Shown here piece after piece: positions 46,320-57,351 of a stretch of DNA of 64,000 nucleotides. The number at the start of each line of letters is the position of its first letter. Position 1 is the first letter of the stretch. The notes below the pieces were generated by a model. It was not told the DNA's origin. It saw nothing but the letters and a program-made list of their open reading frames with translations, and ran no database searches. A program made the position numbers and the translations under genes. Origin of the DNA: Channallabes apus (taxonomy: Eukaryota > Chordata > Actinopteri > Siluriformes > Clariidae); the NCBI GenBank assembly GCA_030522415.1, contig CM060109.1, positions 21,996,661 through 22,060,660 of the forward strand. Direction: 5' to 3'.

Positions 46320-47260
46320 AAAGATAGCCTCCCAGGAACTACTTTATTGGCCCATACAATGTGGAAATGGCTTGGAAAGAGGTCAGGACCATCCTGTGGA
46401 TGTGGCAATAACTCCCAGCCAAGTGGTGTTTGTGAATGATTGTGTGTATAGTTTCCACAGACAGATGCATCTCTTCCGCAAGATGGCTACAAGTTATCTG
46501 ATGATTTTCGAGCATCAAGTCACTGAATTCATCTAATCACTGAATGTTTATGGGAATGTTTGCAGTGGTGGTTGCTGTGCTTGAAGCCTTTTGTGCTGTC
46601 AATCAGTTTTATGGCTTCATGCACAAGTACATACAGTATGTGCTGTCATCATAAGTCCTGGTTTGACTTGAATGCACCTCATATAAAATGTATAATTTAA
46701 AATCACATAAAAAAAGTATATTAGAATATAGACGGTACTGTGGCTAATGGAGATGAGGCTATTGAATCTAAATTATAAAAGACAATAACCAGACATGCAA
46801 AATGTAAATAGACACCTAAAGGTTTATGATAAAAGGTATATGCCATTTTTTTTGCCATTGTTAGGACTATCACTTGTTTACTTCAAGCTGAACAAACCCC
46901 ATCGTTAAGCATTCCTAGAAGTGAAAATCCCAAATAAATTTCTGATTTTGAAAGAAGCCGGTCAATCCGAGAGTGGATTGTCACTCAGACGCATGACTAG
47001 GAATCCTGAAATACTGCATTATAGTTCAGTTTAAAGAAAAAGGTAAAACATCAATGGAGACACGATGTGGTCAGCCTGGGCCTCCTGAAAAACATCTATC
47101 TGAGTGCTGTTCTGAGATCTGCTGAAAACAGCCCTCTCATTCTTAAGAGTTGTTGCTCTTAAAGCTGCAAAAGGAAATCCAACAAAGTAGTAATAATGTA
47201 TTAATATCTAAACCTTGCTTACTTAACTGAAGTGTTAAATTATGGTGCATTCATTTTATT
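46320..47260. other. Spacer with probable transposon debris
   Basis: No gene. 46340-46600 has a texture like an antisense transposon fragment (GTTTCCACAGACAGATGCAT), but I could not place it in a family. Confidence 0.35.
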
Positions 47261-47267
47261 GGAAAAC

Positions 47268-47575
47268 TCATTTATTCACTCACTCATCGTCTATAATGCT
47301 TTTTCCTGTGTATAGGGTCGTGGAGCCTATCCCAGAAGAATTAGTGCTTGAGGCGGGGTACACCCTGAATGGGGTGCCAATCCTTCACAGGGCGCGCGCA
47401 CACACACACACACACTCATTCACACACTAGGGGGAAATTTGGGAATGCCATTTAGCATAATCAGCATGTCTTTGGACTGTGGGAGGAAACCAGAGTCCCC
47501 GGAGGAAGCCCACTAGGCACAGGAAGAACATGTAAACCTCAGACAAACAGATCCAGTGCTAACCATTACACCAAC
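47268..47575 (-). mobile_element. SINE-like copy
   Basis: It contains GCCTATCCCAGAAG, GGCGGGGTACACCCTG, GGACTGTGGGAGGAAACC and AGTGCTAACCATTACACCA in the order of the reversed family consensus. A short CA microsatellite sits inside at 47400-47415. Confidence 0.7.
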
Positions 47576-47975
47576 AAACTATTTACTTCTTGCATGTCTG
47601 TCTGTATTAGGATTTTTTAATCCATTTTTATGCATAAAACTGCACTGTGGTTTTTTAAGGCCTACACTGCTGTTAAATGGTCAGGCTGTGATTTTGAATG
47701 ACACAGCAGAGCATGTTTTCATCGCTCACCTATACGTAGCCTTTATTATAATTATTAAAACAATGTTATTATTAGACACTGGTTAGCCTTTGTTCAGATC
47801 TTTGTTGCAGCCTGGCTCGAGACAGTACAGCTCGTGCGCGTTCCTGCTGATCACCTGCTTAGGTAATTTACACAGCTGCGCTCGCGCTCTCTCTCTCTCT
47901 CTCGGTTTCCTTGTTGTTTTATATATTTTAACGCGAGCTCACATAGATAAAAATCCCAAAACAAACAATACTTAC

Positions 47976-48111
47976 TGTCGGTAGTTTGAAATGCTGGCGC
48001 AGACAAGAAAGAGGTTTTATTTAAGCACGAAAATAAAACCCGGCGAAATCTGACAAGGTGCTGAACAATAGCTTCACAGTCTGTGGCAGCGTACTGATCT
48101 GCGCATGCGCA
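47976..48111 (-). promoter_or_regulatory. jagn1: Probable jagn1 promoter and 5-prime non-coding exon
   Basis: The minus strand has a strong donor (CCGACA/GTAAGTATT) ending at 47976. A G+C-richer stretch precedes it with an NRF-1-like palindrome TGCGCATGCGCA at 48100-48111. No other gene in this orientation lies between here and jagn1. The assignment to jagn1 is inference. If true, the first intron is about 4 kb and holds the LINE/Tc1 composite. Confidence 0.4.
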
Positions 48112-48307
48112 GAAGGAGTTCCTCGCTCTCTCCGCCCCCAAGATGATGCGCCGCAACATCCACTCGTGCGCCATCATCAGCATCACCAACACCCTGCGAT
48201 GGGCTTCGGAGTGATTCCTATGTGCAGGATTTGTTCTTTTAAACACTGAAAAATGCATTTTGTATCAACATATTTTCATTAAAGGTAGAATATCCACTTA
48301 ATTAAAA

Positions 48308-49516
48308 TACACCGATCAGCCGTAACATTATGACCACCTGCTTAATATTGAGTAGGTCCCCCTTTTGAAATTATAACAGTGATGCACAGTGTGTTCTTAT
48401 GCCTCATATGTTCTGACACCTTTCTATCACAACCAGAATTATTAAGCTTTTCATCAATTTCATCTACATGCTAGCGCTTCCATTGCATCTGATTATAGGG
48501 GCCAGCCTTCACTCCCCAGCCTTCACTTCCACCAATATCCCTGTCGCCAGTTCACCGTTTTTCCTTCCTTCAAACACTTTTCATAGTCTTCCACAGCCGG
48601 GAGCCTTGAGAAAGCCGCTTGGCTCGAGCTCTGTCAGAGGGAAAGGATTGGAAGCACAATCTCATGTCAATCACAAATGTGGGACTGTGGATGGGAATTT
48701 TCATTCATTCATTCATTCATTCATTTTCTATACCGCTTAATCCTGTGTTCAGGGTCGCGGGGGACCTGGAGCCTATCCCAGGAGACTTCGGGCACTAGGC
48801 GGGGTACACCCTGGACAGGGTGCCAATCCATCGCAGGGCACACACACATACACACACTCACACACCCAATCACACACTACGGGCAATTTAGGAACGCCAA
48901 TTAGCCTAACCTGCATATCTTTGGACTGTGGGAGGAAACCGGAGTACCCGGAGGAAACCCACCAAGCACAGGGAGAACATGCAAACTCCATGCACACAGA
49001 GACGGGAATCGAGCCTGGCCGGGGAATCGAACCCGGACCCTGGAGGTGCAAGGCGACAGTGCTAACCACTACACCACCGTGCCGCCCTTGGATGGGAATT
49101 TGTTATGACTAAATTAATGAGAAAATCAGGAAAAGTCCTAAAGAAAAATAATAGCTACTATGAGAAGAGCCATAGAAACTCCAAAACTGGTTCAGACCAA
49201 CTGGGTTAGAGTAACTCCAAAACTGCAGCTCTTGTGATGTTTGCAGGCTGAACCAACCAAAAGTGATTCAAGGAAGAAAAACCAATGAACTGGCAACGGG
49301 GTCATGGGGGGTGAGAATCAGTGATGCACATGATAAAACATGTGATCCGATCCGATAGAAGAGCTACTGTAGCTCAATTTGAGGAAAAGGTTAATAATTC
49401 TGGTTGTGATAGAAAGGGGTCATGAACACACATGAACATCACTGTTATGGTGGCAAAAGCGGAGATATATATTCGACAATATTCGGCAGGTGGTCATAAT
49501 GTTATGGCTGATGAGT
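48308..49516. mobile_element. Tc1-like element (non-coding relic) split by a SINE
   Basis: The left end CCGATCAGCCGTAACATTAT (about 48311) and the right end ATAATGTTATGGCTGAT (to 49514) are inverted copies. The interior lacks a usable frame. A SINE copy occupies 48701-49088. Similar ends are seen at 38550-38572. Confidence 0.8.
48701..49088 (-). mobile_element. tRNA-like SINE with perfect target-site duplication
   Basis: This is the most complete copy of the local SINE-like family. On the minus strand it begins GGCGGCACGGTGGTGTAGTG, with an A-box-like GTGGTGTAGTGGTTAGCAC and a B-box-like GGGTTCGATTCC. It ends in an ATGAATGA tetranucleotide tail. The 13-bp word TGGATGGGAATTT occurs at 48688-48700 and 49089-49101, immediately on both sides, and is a perfect target duplication. 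Confidence 0.85.
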
Positions 49517-49584
49517 GTATGTAAGTTGAACAAAAATAAAATAGTGGTAAATAATGGCAAAATTTTGAGAAAGACTTTCATAAA

Positions 49585-49660
49585 ATTAGGATTGAGTACA
49601 GTCTCCTGGGATAGGCTAAAGGCCCTGAGTCACCATGAATACAGGCTGGAGTGGTATATA
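49585..49660 (+). mobile_element. SINE-like 3-prime fragment
   Basis: CAGTCTCCTGGGATAGGCTA and ATACAGGCTGGAGTGG match only the last part of the local SINE family. Confidence 0.45.
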
Positions 49661-49774
49661 TGACGATAGGAAGTACATTACAAGCTACAAAATAGATAGC
49701 ATATATATAAACGAAATAATGGCAGAATGTTTATTTTGTTTTTTTATCCTGATCCTGAGCATGATCCTCTGTAG

Positions 49775-50270
49775 GATGTCAGTGGGGGGACAACCCATCA
49801 CAGGTTGTTGTTGGTCTTTCGGCTGCGTCCATCAAAGGGTTGCAACAGCAGACCATCTGACCTGCACACAACTTTGGCAGAGTTTTTACATTGGATGCCC
49901 TTCCTGATGCAACCCTGCCATTTATTTTTGTGCTTGGGACTGCCACTACATCCAGTGGCTGGGGTTTGGGCACTGACTGGGAATTGATCCTGGGGCTTAA
50001 GCGTTGGTACAGTAAGTTTAAAAACCCACCACTGAGCCACCAATGCCCCATCACAGGCTGATAATTATAAAGTATAAAAGCAGTGGAAATACACTGGTGA
50101 AACACACAAACTCATACACTCAATCATACACTACATACAGTATCGTTTGGAAACACCAATCAGACAACACCACATCTTTTGACTGTATGGGGAAACCATG
50201 GGGACATTCCCAGAGGAAACCTCTTAGAACACAGTGAGATCATCCACACACACATGCACGCATGCACGCA
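49775..50270 (+). repeat. Dispersed repeat of the GGTTGTTGTTGGTCTTTCGG type
   Basis: The words GTTGTTGGTCTTTCGGCTGC, GGATGCCCTTCCTGATGCA and CCAGTGGCTGGGGTTTG mark a repeat widespread in teleosts. The 3-prime 200 bp resembles SINE middle sequence. No frame. Confidence 0.6.
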
Positions 50271-50279
50271 CACAGACTG

Positions 50280-52564
50280 CCTGTGATATGTGACCTTGGA
50301 AGTGTTTTGATTTTGAGGTTAAATTTGACATCTATTTTCTGGCCTGATAAGGAAAAGCTTAACATTGTCACTAAGCCTTTACAGTAGAAATGCCTGTTAG
50401 AAACTTAATTATTAGGATGTGAAGATGATCCCAAAAATATTTAGTTTTGAATAATGCTGTGGCTTGTTTTTTTTTTTATATGGTATAAATTTGTCATGAC
50501 TAATGTATTACCATGTTTATGATGCAGTATGTATACACCGTACATAAAGACCTACTATGCTAACATACTTTAACTCTAACATAATCATAAAGTTATTTGA
50601 AAATCATACCAAACATTATGTCACTTTAAATTTAAATAATCTTAGCAAAGCAGAGGTACAAGACAACCTGGTGAATATAGGATGTTACCAAGGTCTTCTA
50701 CTTTGTTTTAAATTTTTAGTGTACTGTAATCATATACTTTGAAAGAAAAAAATGTCTAAATCTAGAAAAATCGATCTTTCCCGTTTTTTTTTTCCAATTA
50801 TTCTTATATATTTTGTTTACACGGTTTACTGTGTTCATGCAAGATGGGAATATGTTAATATTAAATAAGCAAAAGCAGTTTGTTGGTGTCTGTTGCTGTG
50901 CAAAGTTTTATCAACCCTCCTCTACCTCAACTCTTTAATGTAAAGGTACCATCATGGGAACGTCATATATTATTTGTACTACTATGATAATTGATAATGT
51001 GTGTGGCATTGATGTTTGGTAAGTGTATCAGGCCCAAAAATTACATGGCTTATCCATTTCTAATAGGCTACTATATTAGATACTATACTTGTTATTTTCT
51101 TGCTACTTGTTTACTTGTATATTTTTAATTCTCTAATTATGAGAAGCAGAGTGATATTTAAACATTCCAGAAACATTGAATATCCTGTATTTTCCATGTA
51201 GACCTATTTATTCAAGTCATAGACTATTTAGTTTTCACAGGCTAGTAGTACCCACCCTTAAAATGGCACGTTATAACGTTATAGTTTTTGTTTACTTCTG
51301 TATGTTTTACAATTACAAGCAAACTCTGAAAGCATGCCCATTACTGATTCTGTGATTAATTACCACATTATACTTTCCATGTGTTCATGATTTTATCATA
51401 ATTTATATTCTGTACTTATGCATGTGTGCAATTGCAGATCTTTAATAAAAACACACTTTCTAATGGATAGAAATCCTTTATTTATAAAAAAAAAAAAAAA
51501 AATCACAAATTTATTAAAAAAAACAAACAACAACAACAACTTTGCTTTGGCTTCTTGTTGGTTTATCTTTTCTTTTTTTCTTTTTACTATTTATGCAAAG
51601 GGACAAAGTAAATATCTAAAAAGAATTATGCAAACTCTTTTAATCAAGCAGAGGAAAGTTCTTCCTAAGGGAAATGTATGGCATAAAAAAGAGAATGATG
51701 CAAAGGAGAAGAAAAGTAAGATGGATAGAAGCTGTTTTAATGTAATGTGCACTGAAATGTATGGACATGTTAAACATGAAAGATTTGAATAAGGGCTTAA
51801 ATTCCCAAATTTAACTTAAATTTTTAATAATATCTATTCAGTGGTTTTCAAAACGAGTGAGCGATAAGGTACCTCTCAACAGTCAAATTATTCCAATTCA
51901 CTTAATTTCACAAGCAGGTTGTGACAACCTATGCACAAATGTACATGTGCACACACACCACATATACACTTGCTCTCATTACAGTTATTCTTGTTATTCA
52001 CTCAGAACTGGTGTAAAAAGATTATGTCTGTGCAAAAACATTACACTTAGATAAAAATATAAAGGAAAGGCATTAGTACGAAATGGTACATTTTTAAAAT
52101 ATGTTCACTATACAGTACATTTCAGTAAATATTTAAATATGTCAGAACAATTAATTTATAATTTTAATCTTTTTCTTAAAATAAGTTTGTCTTCTTATCT
52201 TTGGGCAGCTGCCATTTTGATCATCCTACATATGGCATATTGTCATAAAATAGGAAATAATCCTATGTGTCCCAAACACTCTAAAGCTCAATAACCAAAT
52301 ACAAATATATTAGCACCACATCCAGTTATAATATCTGAACTGAATGCAATTGGATGTTTCTAGAGTCATTGTAAAGGTAGTATAGTGTCTGCATATACAG
52401 TACACAACTCTAGACATATGCATGATCGTTGGCAAGAATGCACAGGAACAGTTTCATAAGGTCTTTTCCTGTAAATTTGATATTTAAACCATGTAAATGC
52501 TTTTAATTTTATGGCGCTCCTACTTTTCAATTGTATGTATTGTGCTTTCTTCTTCTTCATTGAT
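50280..52564 (-). other. Spacer and presumed col8a1 3-prime UTR
   Basis: A/T-rich sequence without a recognisable gene or mobile element. The part nearest col8a1 (about 51480-52564) is presumed 3-prime UTR. Poly-A runs near 51485 and 51515 and a CAA run at 51525-51540 are the only simple repeats. Confidence 0.5.
51477..51482 (-). terminator. col8a1: Possible col8a1 polyadenylation signal
   Basis: AATAAA on the minus strand 1.08 kb after the col8a1 stop. It is followed downstream by A/T-rich sequence. Col8a1 transcripts commonly have long 3-prime UTRs, but other signals are possible. Confidence 0.3.
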
Positions 52565-54832
52565 CTACATGGGGTAGAGTAGGAAACCAGAGAAAGAAGA
52601 GTGGACATATTGCCCTGCATAGAGTCCAGATGCCTGGTCAGATGGTAATTGAATGTGAACAGTGTCTCCTGGCTGTAACGGAACTACAGCACTGCCAGAT
52701 GCCTGGTCCAAGACACCCTTCTTGTACTCGTCGTATGTATACATCACAGGTTCTTCATTTTTGTATAAACTCACCCACACATTGGAACCCTTGCAATGAA
52801 CATGATACGAGAAATAGTAGATACCAGGAAGGTCACAGGTGAACAAACCTGTCTGTGGGTTGTAGTTCTGTCGGCCATTATACAGTAACTTGTCAAATAC
52901 TACTGGTGTACCAACAGGAGGGTAAGGTGTAGTCAGTTGCGCAGTAAATGCAGGCATCTCTAGACCACTGGACCCCATTATATCAGCTCCACCTTCATAC
53001 TTTCCTTTCATATACCCACTAGTTTTCACTCCATCCAGGGCTGGCCCCATCTCTGGCAGAACACCCATGAGGTCAGGGTGTAAGGCAGGTGGTCCTGGGG
53101 GTCCTGGAGGTCCAGGAGGACCTGGTTGGCCTGCCTGGCCTGGTGAACCACTTGGGCCAGGTGCCCCTGGAGGGCCAAGAGGGCCTTTAGCACCAGGGAT
53201 TCCCTCACCAGGAGAACCAGCCTGACCAGGAGGCCCAGCTTCTCCCTTATGCCCAGGCGGTCCAGGTGGTCCAATTGGTCCCCCTGGTCCTACTAACCCT
53301 GGAATGCCTTTAGGACCCTGAGGTCCTTCAGGGCCAGGTTTACCCCCTTCACCCTTATGACCAGGCATGCCAGGAGGGCCAGGTGTTCCAGGTAGACCCT
53401 TCTCTCCTCCTTCTCCTTTGGGACCAATAGATCCTGGGGGTCCCCGTGGCCCAGGCTGACCATCCTCACCTTCTTGACCTGGTTGGCCTGCAATTCCTGG
53501 TGGTCCTGGCTCTCCTACAGGCCCTGGTTCTCCCTTTGCTCCACCTTCACCTCCCTCTCCTTTAGGTCCTGGTGCACCAATACCGCCTGGCAGACCTACT
53601 GGTCCAGGGGGCCCAGGAGGACCACTGGGTCCTGAGGGTCCTACTGCACCTGGTGGACCTCCCAGTCCTTTGTCACCTTTTGGTCCTGGAGGACTAGGTG
53701 GGCCTCCCATTCCTTTGTCTCCCTTTGGCCCAGGGAATCCTGGTTTTCCAAATCCAGGTAATCCAGGCTTTCCTGGCAAACCTGGTGGCCCTTGTAGTCC
53801 TTTATGCCCTGGGGCACCTGGCTGTCCTGGCAATCCACCATCACCTGGTTTCCCAATGCCAGGTGGTCCTTGTGGTCCATGTTTACCCTCCAAGCCTGGT
53901 GGACCTTTTGGACCAGGTAGTCCATGGGGTCCAGGTTGTCCTTGTTTACCTGGTGGTCCTTGCAAACCAGGTGCTCCAGGCTTGCCCACCCCTGGCAATC
54001 CTTTATGCCCAGGAAGTCCTGAGGGCCCAGGTGGGCCTTTTGGACCTTGTTGCCCAGGCAGACCGATTCCTTTATCTCCTTTAGGTCCAGGCAACCCTGG
54101 CAGACCAGGTAGACCTTTGTGACCTGGTTCTCCTTTTGGTCCTGGCAGTCCTTGTGGTCCTTGTCCACCTGGCTTTCCAACTCCTGGTGAGCCTGGGGGT
54201 CCAGGGGGGCCAGAAGGTCCAGTCATGCCTGGTAGCCCCTCTCCTCCAGTAGGTCCCTGTTCACCTTGTTCTCCTGGTGGCCCCTTTTCACCAGGCTTTC
54301 CTGGCATGCCTGGGACACCTGATTTACCAACACCAGGCAACCCTGGAGGGCCAGGAGGACCTGGAATTCCTTTATGGCCTGGTATACCATTGCCTGGAGG
54401 ACCAGGAGGCCCTGGTGGTCCTTGTGGTCCTTGAAGCCCTTGTGGGCCAAGTTCACCTGGAATACCCTGCTCACCTCTAGGGATGGTTTCACCTGTATGC
54501 AGGAATACATAACAATAATTGCACATGATGTAGTGATACAAAGAAATATTGTACCAGTGTGTAAATTGTGAATACATAGTGGAATGTTGGATGATAAAGT
54601 GATCACCTTTTTTGTCCTTGCCTTTGTTCATATGCATGGGAAATTGTGGCATTTCTTTCCTGTAATGTGGATACTGCATATGAGGCATCTCTTTTCCTAT
54701 ACCTTTGTGAGGTATATGAGGTACAGGCTGGTGCAATTGATTATGTGGTTTGTGGCCATAATATCCTCCTCCAAGAACAGATGGAAATAATACCAGTTGG
54801 GCTAAAATCACCAAGAAAGGAGCCATAGCCAT
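52565..54832 (-). CDS. col8a1: col8a1, collagen type VIII alpha 1 chain, complete coding region
   Basis: Short-chain network collagen of basement-membrane-like matrices (Descemet membrane, vessel wall; the notochord sheath in zebrafish). Coding exons 54832-54607 and 54492-52565 are separated by a 114-nt GT/AG intron. Spliced length is 717 residues (human about 744). Residues 1-21 form a signal peptide ([12 protein letters not shown]). Residues 22-81 are the NC2 region, rich in His/Pro/Tyr. From about residue 82 come Gly-X-Y triplets with short natural interruptions such as GNGIPG and VGKPG. Residues 588-717 are the C1q/NC1 domain ([34 protein letters not shown], ending [10 protein letters not shown]). 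An acceptor three bases before the ATG (AG/GCCATG) shows that the 5-prime UTR starts in an upstream exon. Teleosts can have two copies (col8a1a and col8a1b); I cannot say which this is. Confidence 0.96.
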   Translation of the reverse strand: MAMAPFLVILAQLVLFPSVLGGGYYGHKPHNQLHQPVPHIPHKGIGKEMPHMQYPHYRKEMPQFPMHMNKGKDKKGDHFIIQHSTMYSQFTHWYNISLYHYIMCNYCYVFLHTGETIPRGEQGIPGELGPQGLQGPQGPPGPPGPPGNGIPGHKGIPGPPGPPGLPGVGKSGVPGMPGKPGEKGPPGEQGEQGPTGGEGLPGMTGPSGPPGPPGSPGVGKPGGQGPQGLPGPKGEPGHKGLPGLPGLPGPKGDKGIGLPGQQGPKGPPGPSGLPGHKGLPGVGKPGAPGLQGPPGKQGQPGPHGLPGPKGPPGLEGKHGPQGPPGIGKPGDGGLPGQPGAPGHKGLQGPPGLPGKPGLPGFGKPGFPGPKGDKGMGGPPSPPGPKGDKGLGGPPGAVGPSGPSGPPGPPGPVGLPGGIGAPGPKGEGGEGGAKGEPGPVGEPGPPGIAGQPGQEGEDGQPGPRGPPGSIGPKGEGGEKGLPGTPGPPGMPGHKGEGGKPGPEGPQGPKGIPGLVGPGGPIGPPGPPGHKGEAGPPGQAGSPGEGIPGAKGPLGPPGAPGPSGSPGQAGQPGPPGPPGPPGPPALHPDLMGVLPEMGPALDGVKTSGYMKGKYEGGADIMGSSGLEMPAFTAQLTTPYPPVGTPVVFDKLLYNGRQNYNPQTGLFTCDLPGIYYFSYHVHCKGSNVWVSLYKNEEPVMYTYDEYKKGVLDQASGSAVVPLQPGDTVHIQLPSDQASGLYAGQYVHSSFSGFLLYPM
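54493..54606 (-). other. col8a1: col8a1 mini-intron, 114 bp, stop-free and in frame
   Basis: The donor G/GTGATCAC after 54607 and the acceptor CTGCATACAG/GTGAAACC before 54492 enclose 114 nt with no in-frame stop, so the reading frame stays open even if it is retained. Spliced, the join reads [14 protein letters not shown], which agrees with the NC2 to triple-helix boundary of the family. The retained version would insert 38 hydrophobic/aromatic residues unlike anything in collagen VIII, so I call it an intron. Confidence 0.85.
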
Positions 54833-54894
54833 GGCCTGTGGAAATCAATCAGTCAAACAATAAATCAATCAATCAATCCATCAATCAATTGTTT

Positions 54895-54985
54895 AGATTC
54901 TTTATTCTTTCTTTATTCCAAGATTCTTTATTCTTTATTTGTCACATGCATAGTTATACAAGTACAACACGCAGTGAAATGTAGC
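54895..54985. repeat. Short dispersed repeat, second copy
   Basis: Same end sequence as at 19776. It lies just upstream of the col8a1 ATG exon, next to an AATC tetranucleotide run at about 54855-54892. Confidence 0.6.
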
Positions 54986-55467
54986 AAATTGTTTAGCAAT
55001 TACTATTAATTGTTATTTGATTAGCTACATAATACATCACTCACTATCATCACAATAAAGCCATGTAAAGAATTTACTTCCAGAATGTTTATGGTTTGGA
55101 GTAATTTATGCATAAACACACGCAAAAGTATTTACAGTATGTAATACATTTCATACTGTAAGTATTGTATTTTCCCACCATGCCCAGTCAATAATTCTAA
55201 TCAAGGTGTTGCCATATTCTTTCCATATTTAAATAATGCATATAATGATCTGAAAAGAGATATACTGTACTGTACAAAGTGTGTAATTTTTTTTTTATAT
55301 AAACAAACCATGATTAAAACATTTCCATAATTTGCCTAAAACAAACTTCCATAGCTCCTTGCTCTTCATGATGCAGTTAATGATTACTTTTTTTAAAGTC
55401 ACTATGTTGTCTTCCAGAAACAATGTTCTACCGAGAGCATATACATATTTCCATCATTTATTGGTTC

Positions 55468-55532
55468 TGTAAAGCTGCTTTGCAATAATGAAAATTGTTA
55501 AAAGAGCTATATAAATAAAGTTGAATTGAACA
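55468..55532 (+). mobile_element. L2-like LINE terminal tail, opposite orientation
   Basis: GTAAAGCTGCTTTGCAATAA and GAGCTATATAAATAAAGTTG are the complement of the tail seen in the other copies. Only the last 65 bp is present. Confidence 0.6.
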
Positions 55533-55846
55533 TTTTTTTGTTTATGAACAATTTATATTATTTCCCCTCTGTTTCAATATTATGGGGTGGTTTGTGTAGG
55601 CTGTGGAATAAATAATTTAATAACCGTAAAAAAAAAAGTTGTTGCACTACTAAACTTTCAATGAGGATGAAAATTCATGCTACTTTAAATTATATAGTAT
55701 ACTGCACCAAATTAGCTTGCATTAGATTACAATGATGTTAGCTATATTACTGATATCATATCAGTAATATTAGACATATATAAACCCTTGTAGACAAAAC
55801 GTTGTGTCCTAGATGTATACTGTATAAGCAAATAATTGAAGACTAT

Positions 55847-56145
55847 TCAATTCAATTCAATTAAATTTTATTTATATAGCGCTTTTAACAATGGTCATTG
55901 TCTCAAAGCAGCTCCACAAAAATGAAAGAAATTTAACAAAAATAAAAAAAATAAAAAATAAATAAATAATAATTATTATAGAAAAGAAAATAATTGGAAG
56001 TGTGTATGTGTGAGAAAAATGTGTAGATAATAATAATAATGAGATGAATTAATGAAATTTCTCTGATGAGCAAGCCAAGGGTGACGGCGATGGTGGCAAG
56101 GAAAAACTCCCTGAGATGGCATTAGGAAGACTACTGATCATCAGG
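55847..56145 (-). mobile_element. L2-like LINE 3-prime UTR copy
   Basis: A third copy of the tail, again with an A/T-rich simple repeat at the same internal position, ending at GATGGCATTAGGAAGA. Confidence 0.7.
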
Positions 56146-56560
56146 TCCATATGTTGGCTTACTCGAAACACACTCACATCAGGTGTCTTTACTTGTTTAA
56201 AAATCCAGTGAAAATCTTTACCAGAAAAATGGGGGACCAAGTTCCAGAAGAACATGTAAGTTTAGACTCAGGTGTTGGTCACAACCCTTATCTATCTCGT
56301 GTATGTAGATCATTGTGGTGGCACCATATTCTCAACCATCAAACAACTGTCTTCCTTATCAGTCGTAAATTAAAGCAGTCTCATATGAAAATTAATTAAT
56401 TAGTTATCTGGATGCAGTCTAAAGCAAGTACTCTGGTGACTTAAATGGTTATGATTCTTGGTTAGCATTTTGGAAGGTCTGCACCACTATTAGGAGTCTT
56501 GAGCAAGGCCCTTAAGTCTATCTGTTTATGAATGTATTATGGCTGAGCCCAGCTCCTTAA

Positions 56561-56561
56561 T

Positions 56562-56638
<77 letters not shown>
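56561..56638. repeat. (AT)n microsatellite
   Basis: About 78 bp of almost pure TA dinucleotide in the col8a1 5-prime intron. Confidence 0.98.
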
Positions 56639-56641
<3 letters not shown>

Positions 56642-57273
56642 CATGAAATAGTGATTGTCTACCATACTGTATATTTTCCCATTAGCTATTTGTTCACCAT
56701 CTTGTGACAACTACTGTGCCAACTGGGGAAGGTGAAGGCTAGCACCACATTCCTCTGTGACATATGAAGCTGGCCTCTTCATTTTTAGAAATGTTACTCA
56801 TGCCAGGTCAAAGGGTAGCTGAACACACTCTGCCAAAAGCACTAACTACCCTCTTCCACAATACAGTTCAAAGATAGACATGATTGGCTTGTGCTGTGTG
56901 GATTTACAGCAAACATGGCCACATTTTCTTTCTTGGATTACCAGGACAAATGTTTTGGATCCCACACTAGCTGTTTAATTAAGATACTAAAACCCTAAGT
57001 CTGAACAGAAAGACTTATCCTGTATTAAAGATATTCAGTGCATGAGCTGATGAACATGGAATGTTGTGTTTCTGTTCAGCCTTCAAGCTTTCATCTCAAA
57101 GTTCAGTCTCAAAATATACAAATTATTCGCAGGGCATTTTAGGGTATTTGTGTGCAGTGATAAACCCTGTCCCAGTTGTGTGTTATTTCCTTATTTCCTC
57201 TCATCCATGCCTCCTCGAGAATTGGAACAAGACTGTGAAATATGCAGCACTCTTTGAGTTGCACTTTAGGTTT

Positions 57274-57274
<1 letters not shown>

Positions 57275-57348
<74 letters not shown>
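57275..57348. repeat. (GT)n microsatellite
   Basis: About 74 bp of uninterrupted GT, ending GTGCGCACA. Confidence 0.98.

Positions 57349-57349
<1 letters not shown>

Positions 57350-57351
<2 letters not shown>

Noticed and set aside
47851..48258. 135-residue minus-strand open frame near the jagn1 promoter
   Set aside because: It crosses the proposed 5-prime exon and its donor, has an Arg/Glu simple-repeat end, and matches no family I know. It is probably promoter sequence that happens to be open.
51418..51792. 124-residue open frame downstream of col8a1
   Set aside because: Poly-Lys and poly-Asn from A runs; probably 3-prime spacer, no family.
53670..54480. Long Gly/Pro-rich and other open frames on the + strand and the other minus frames across the collagen region
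   Set aside because: Shadows of the col8a1 Gly-X-Y repeat; no start context or splice support.
54493..54606. Reading the 38 codons inside col8a1 as protein
   Set aside because: The sequence is not collagen-like and has clean GT/AG borders at the family exon boundary.
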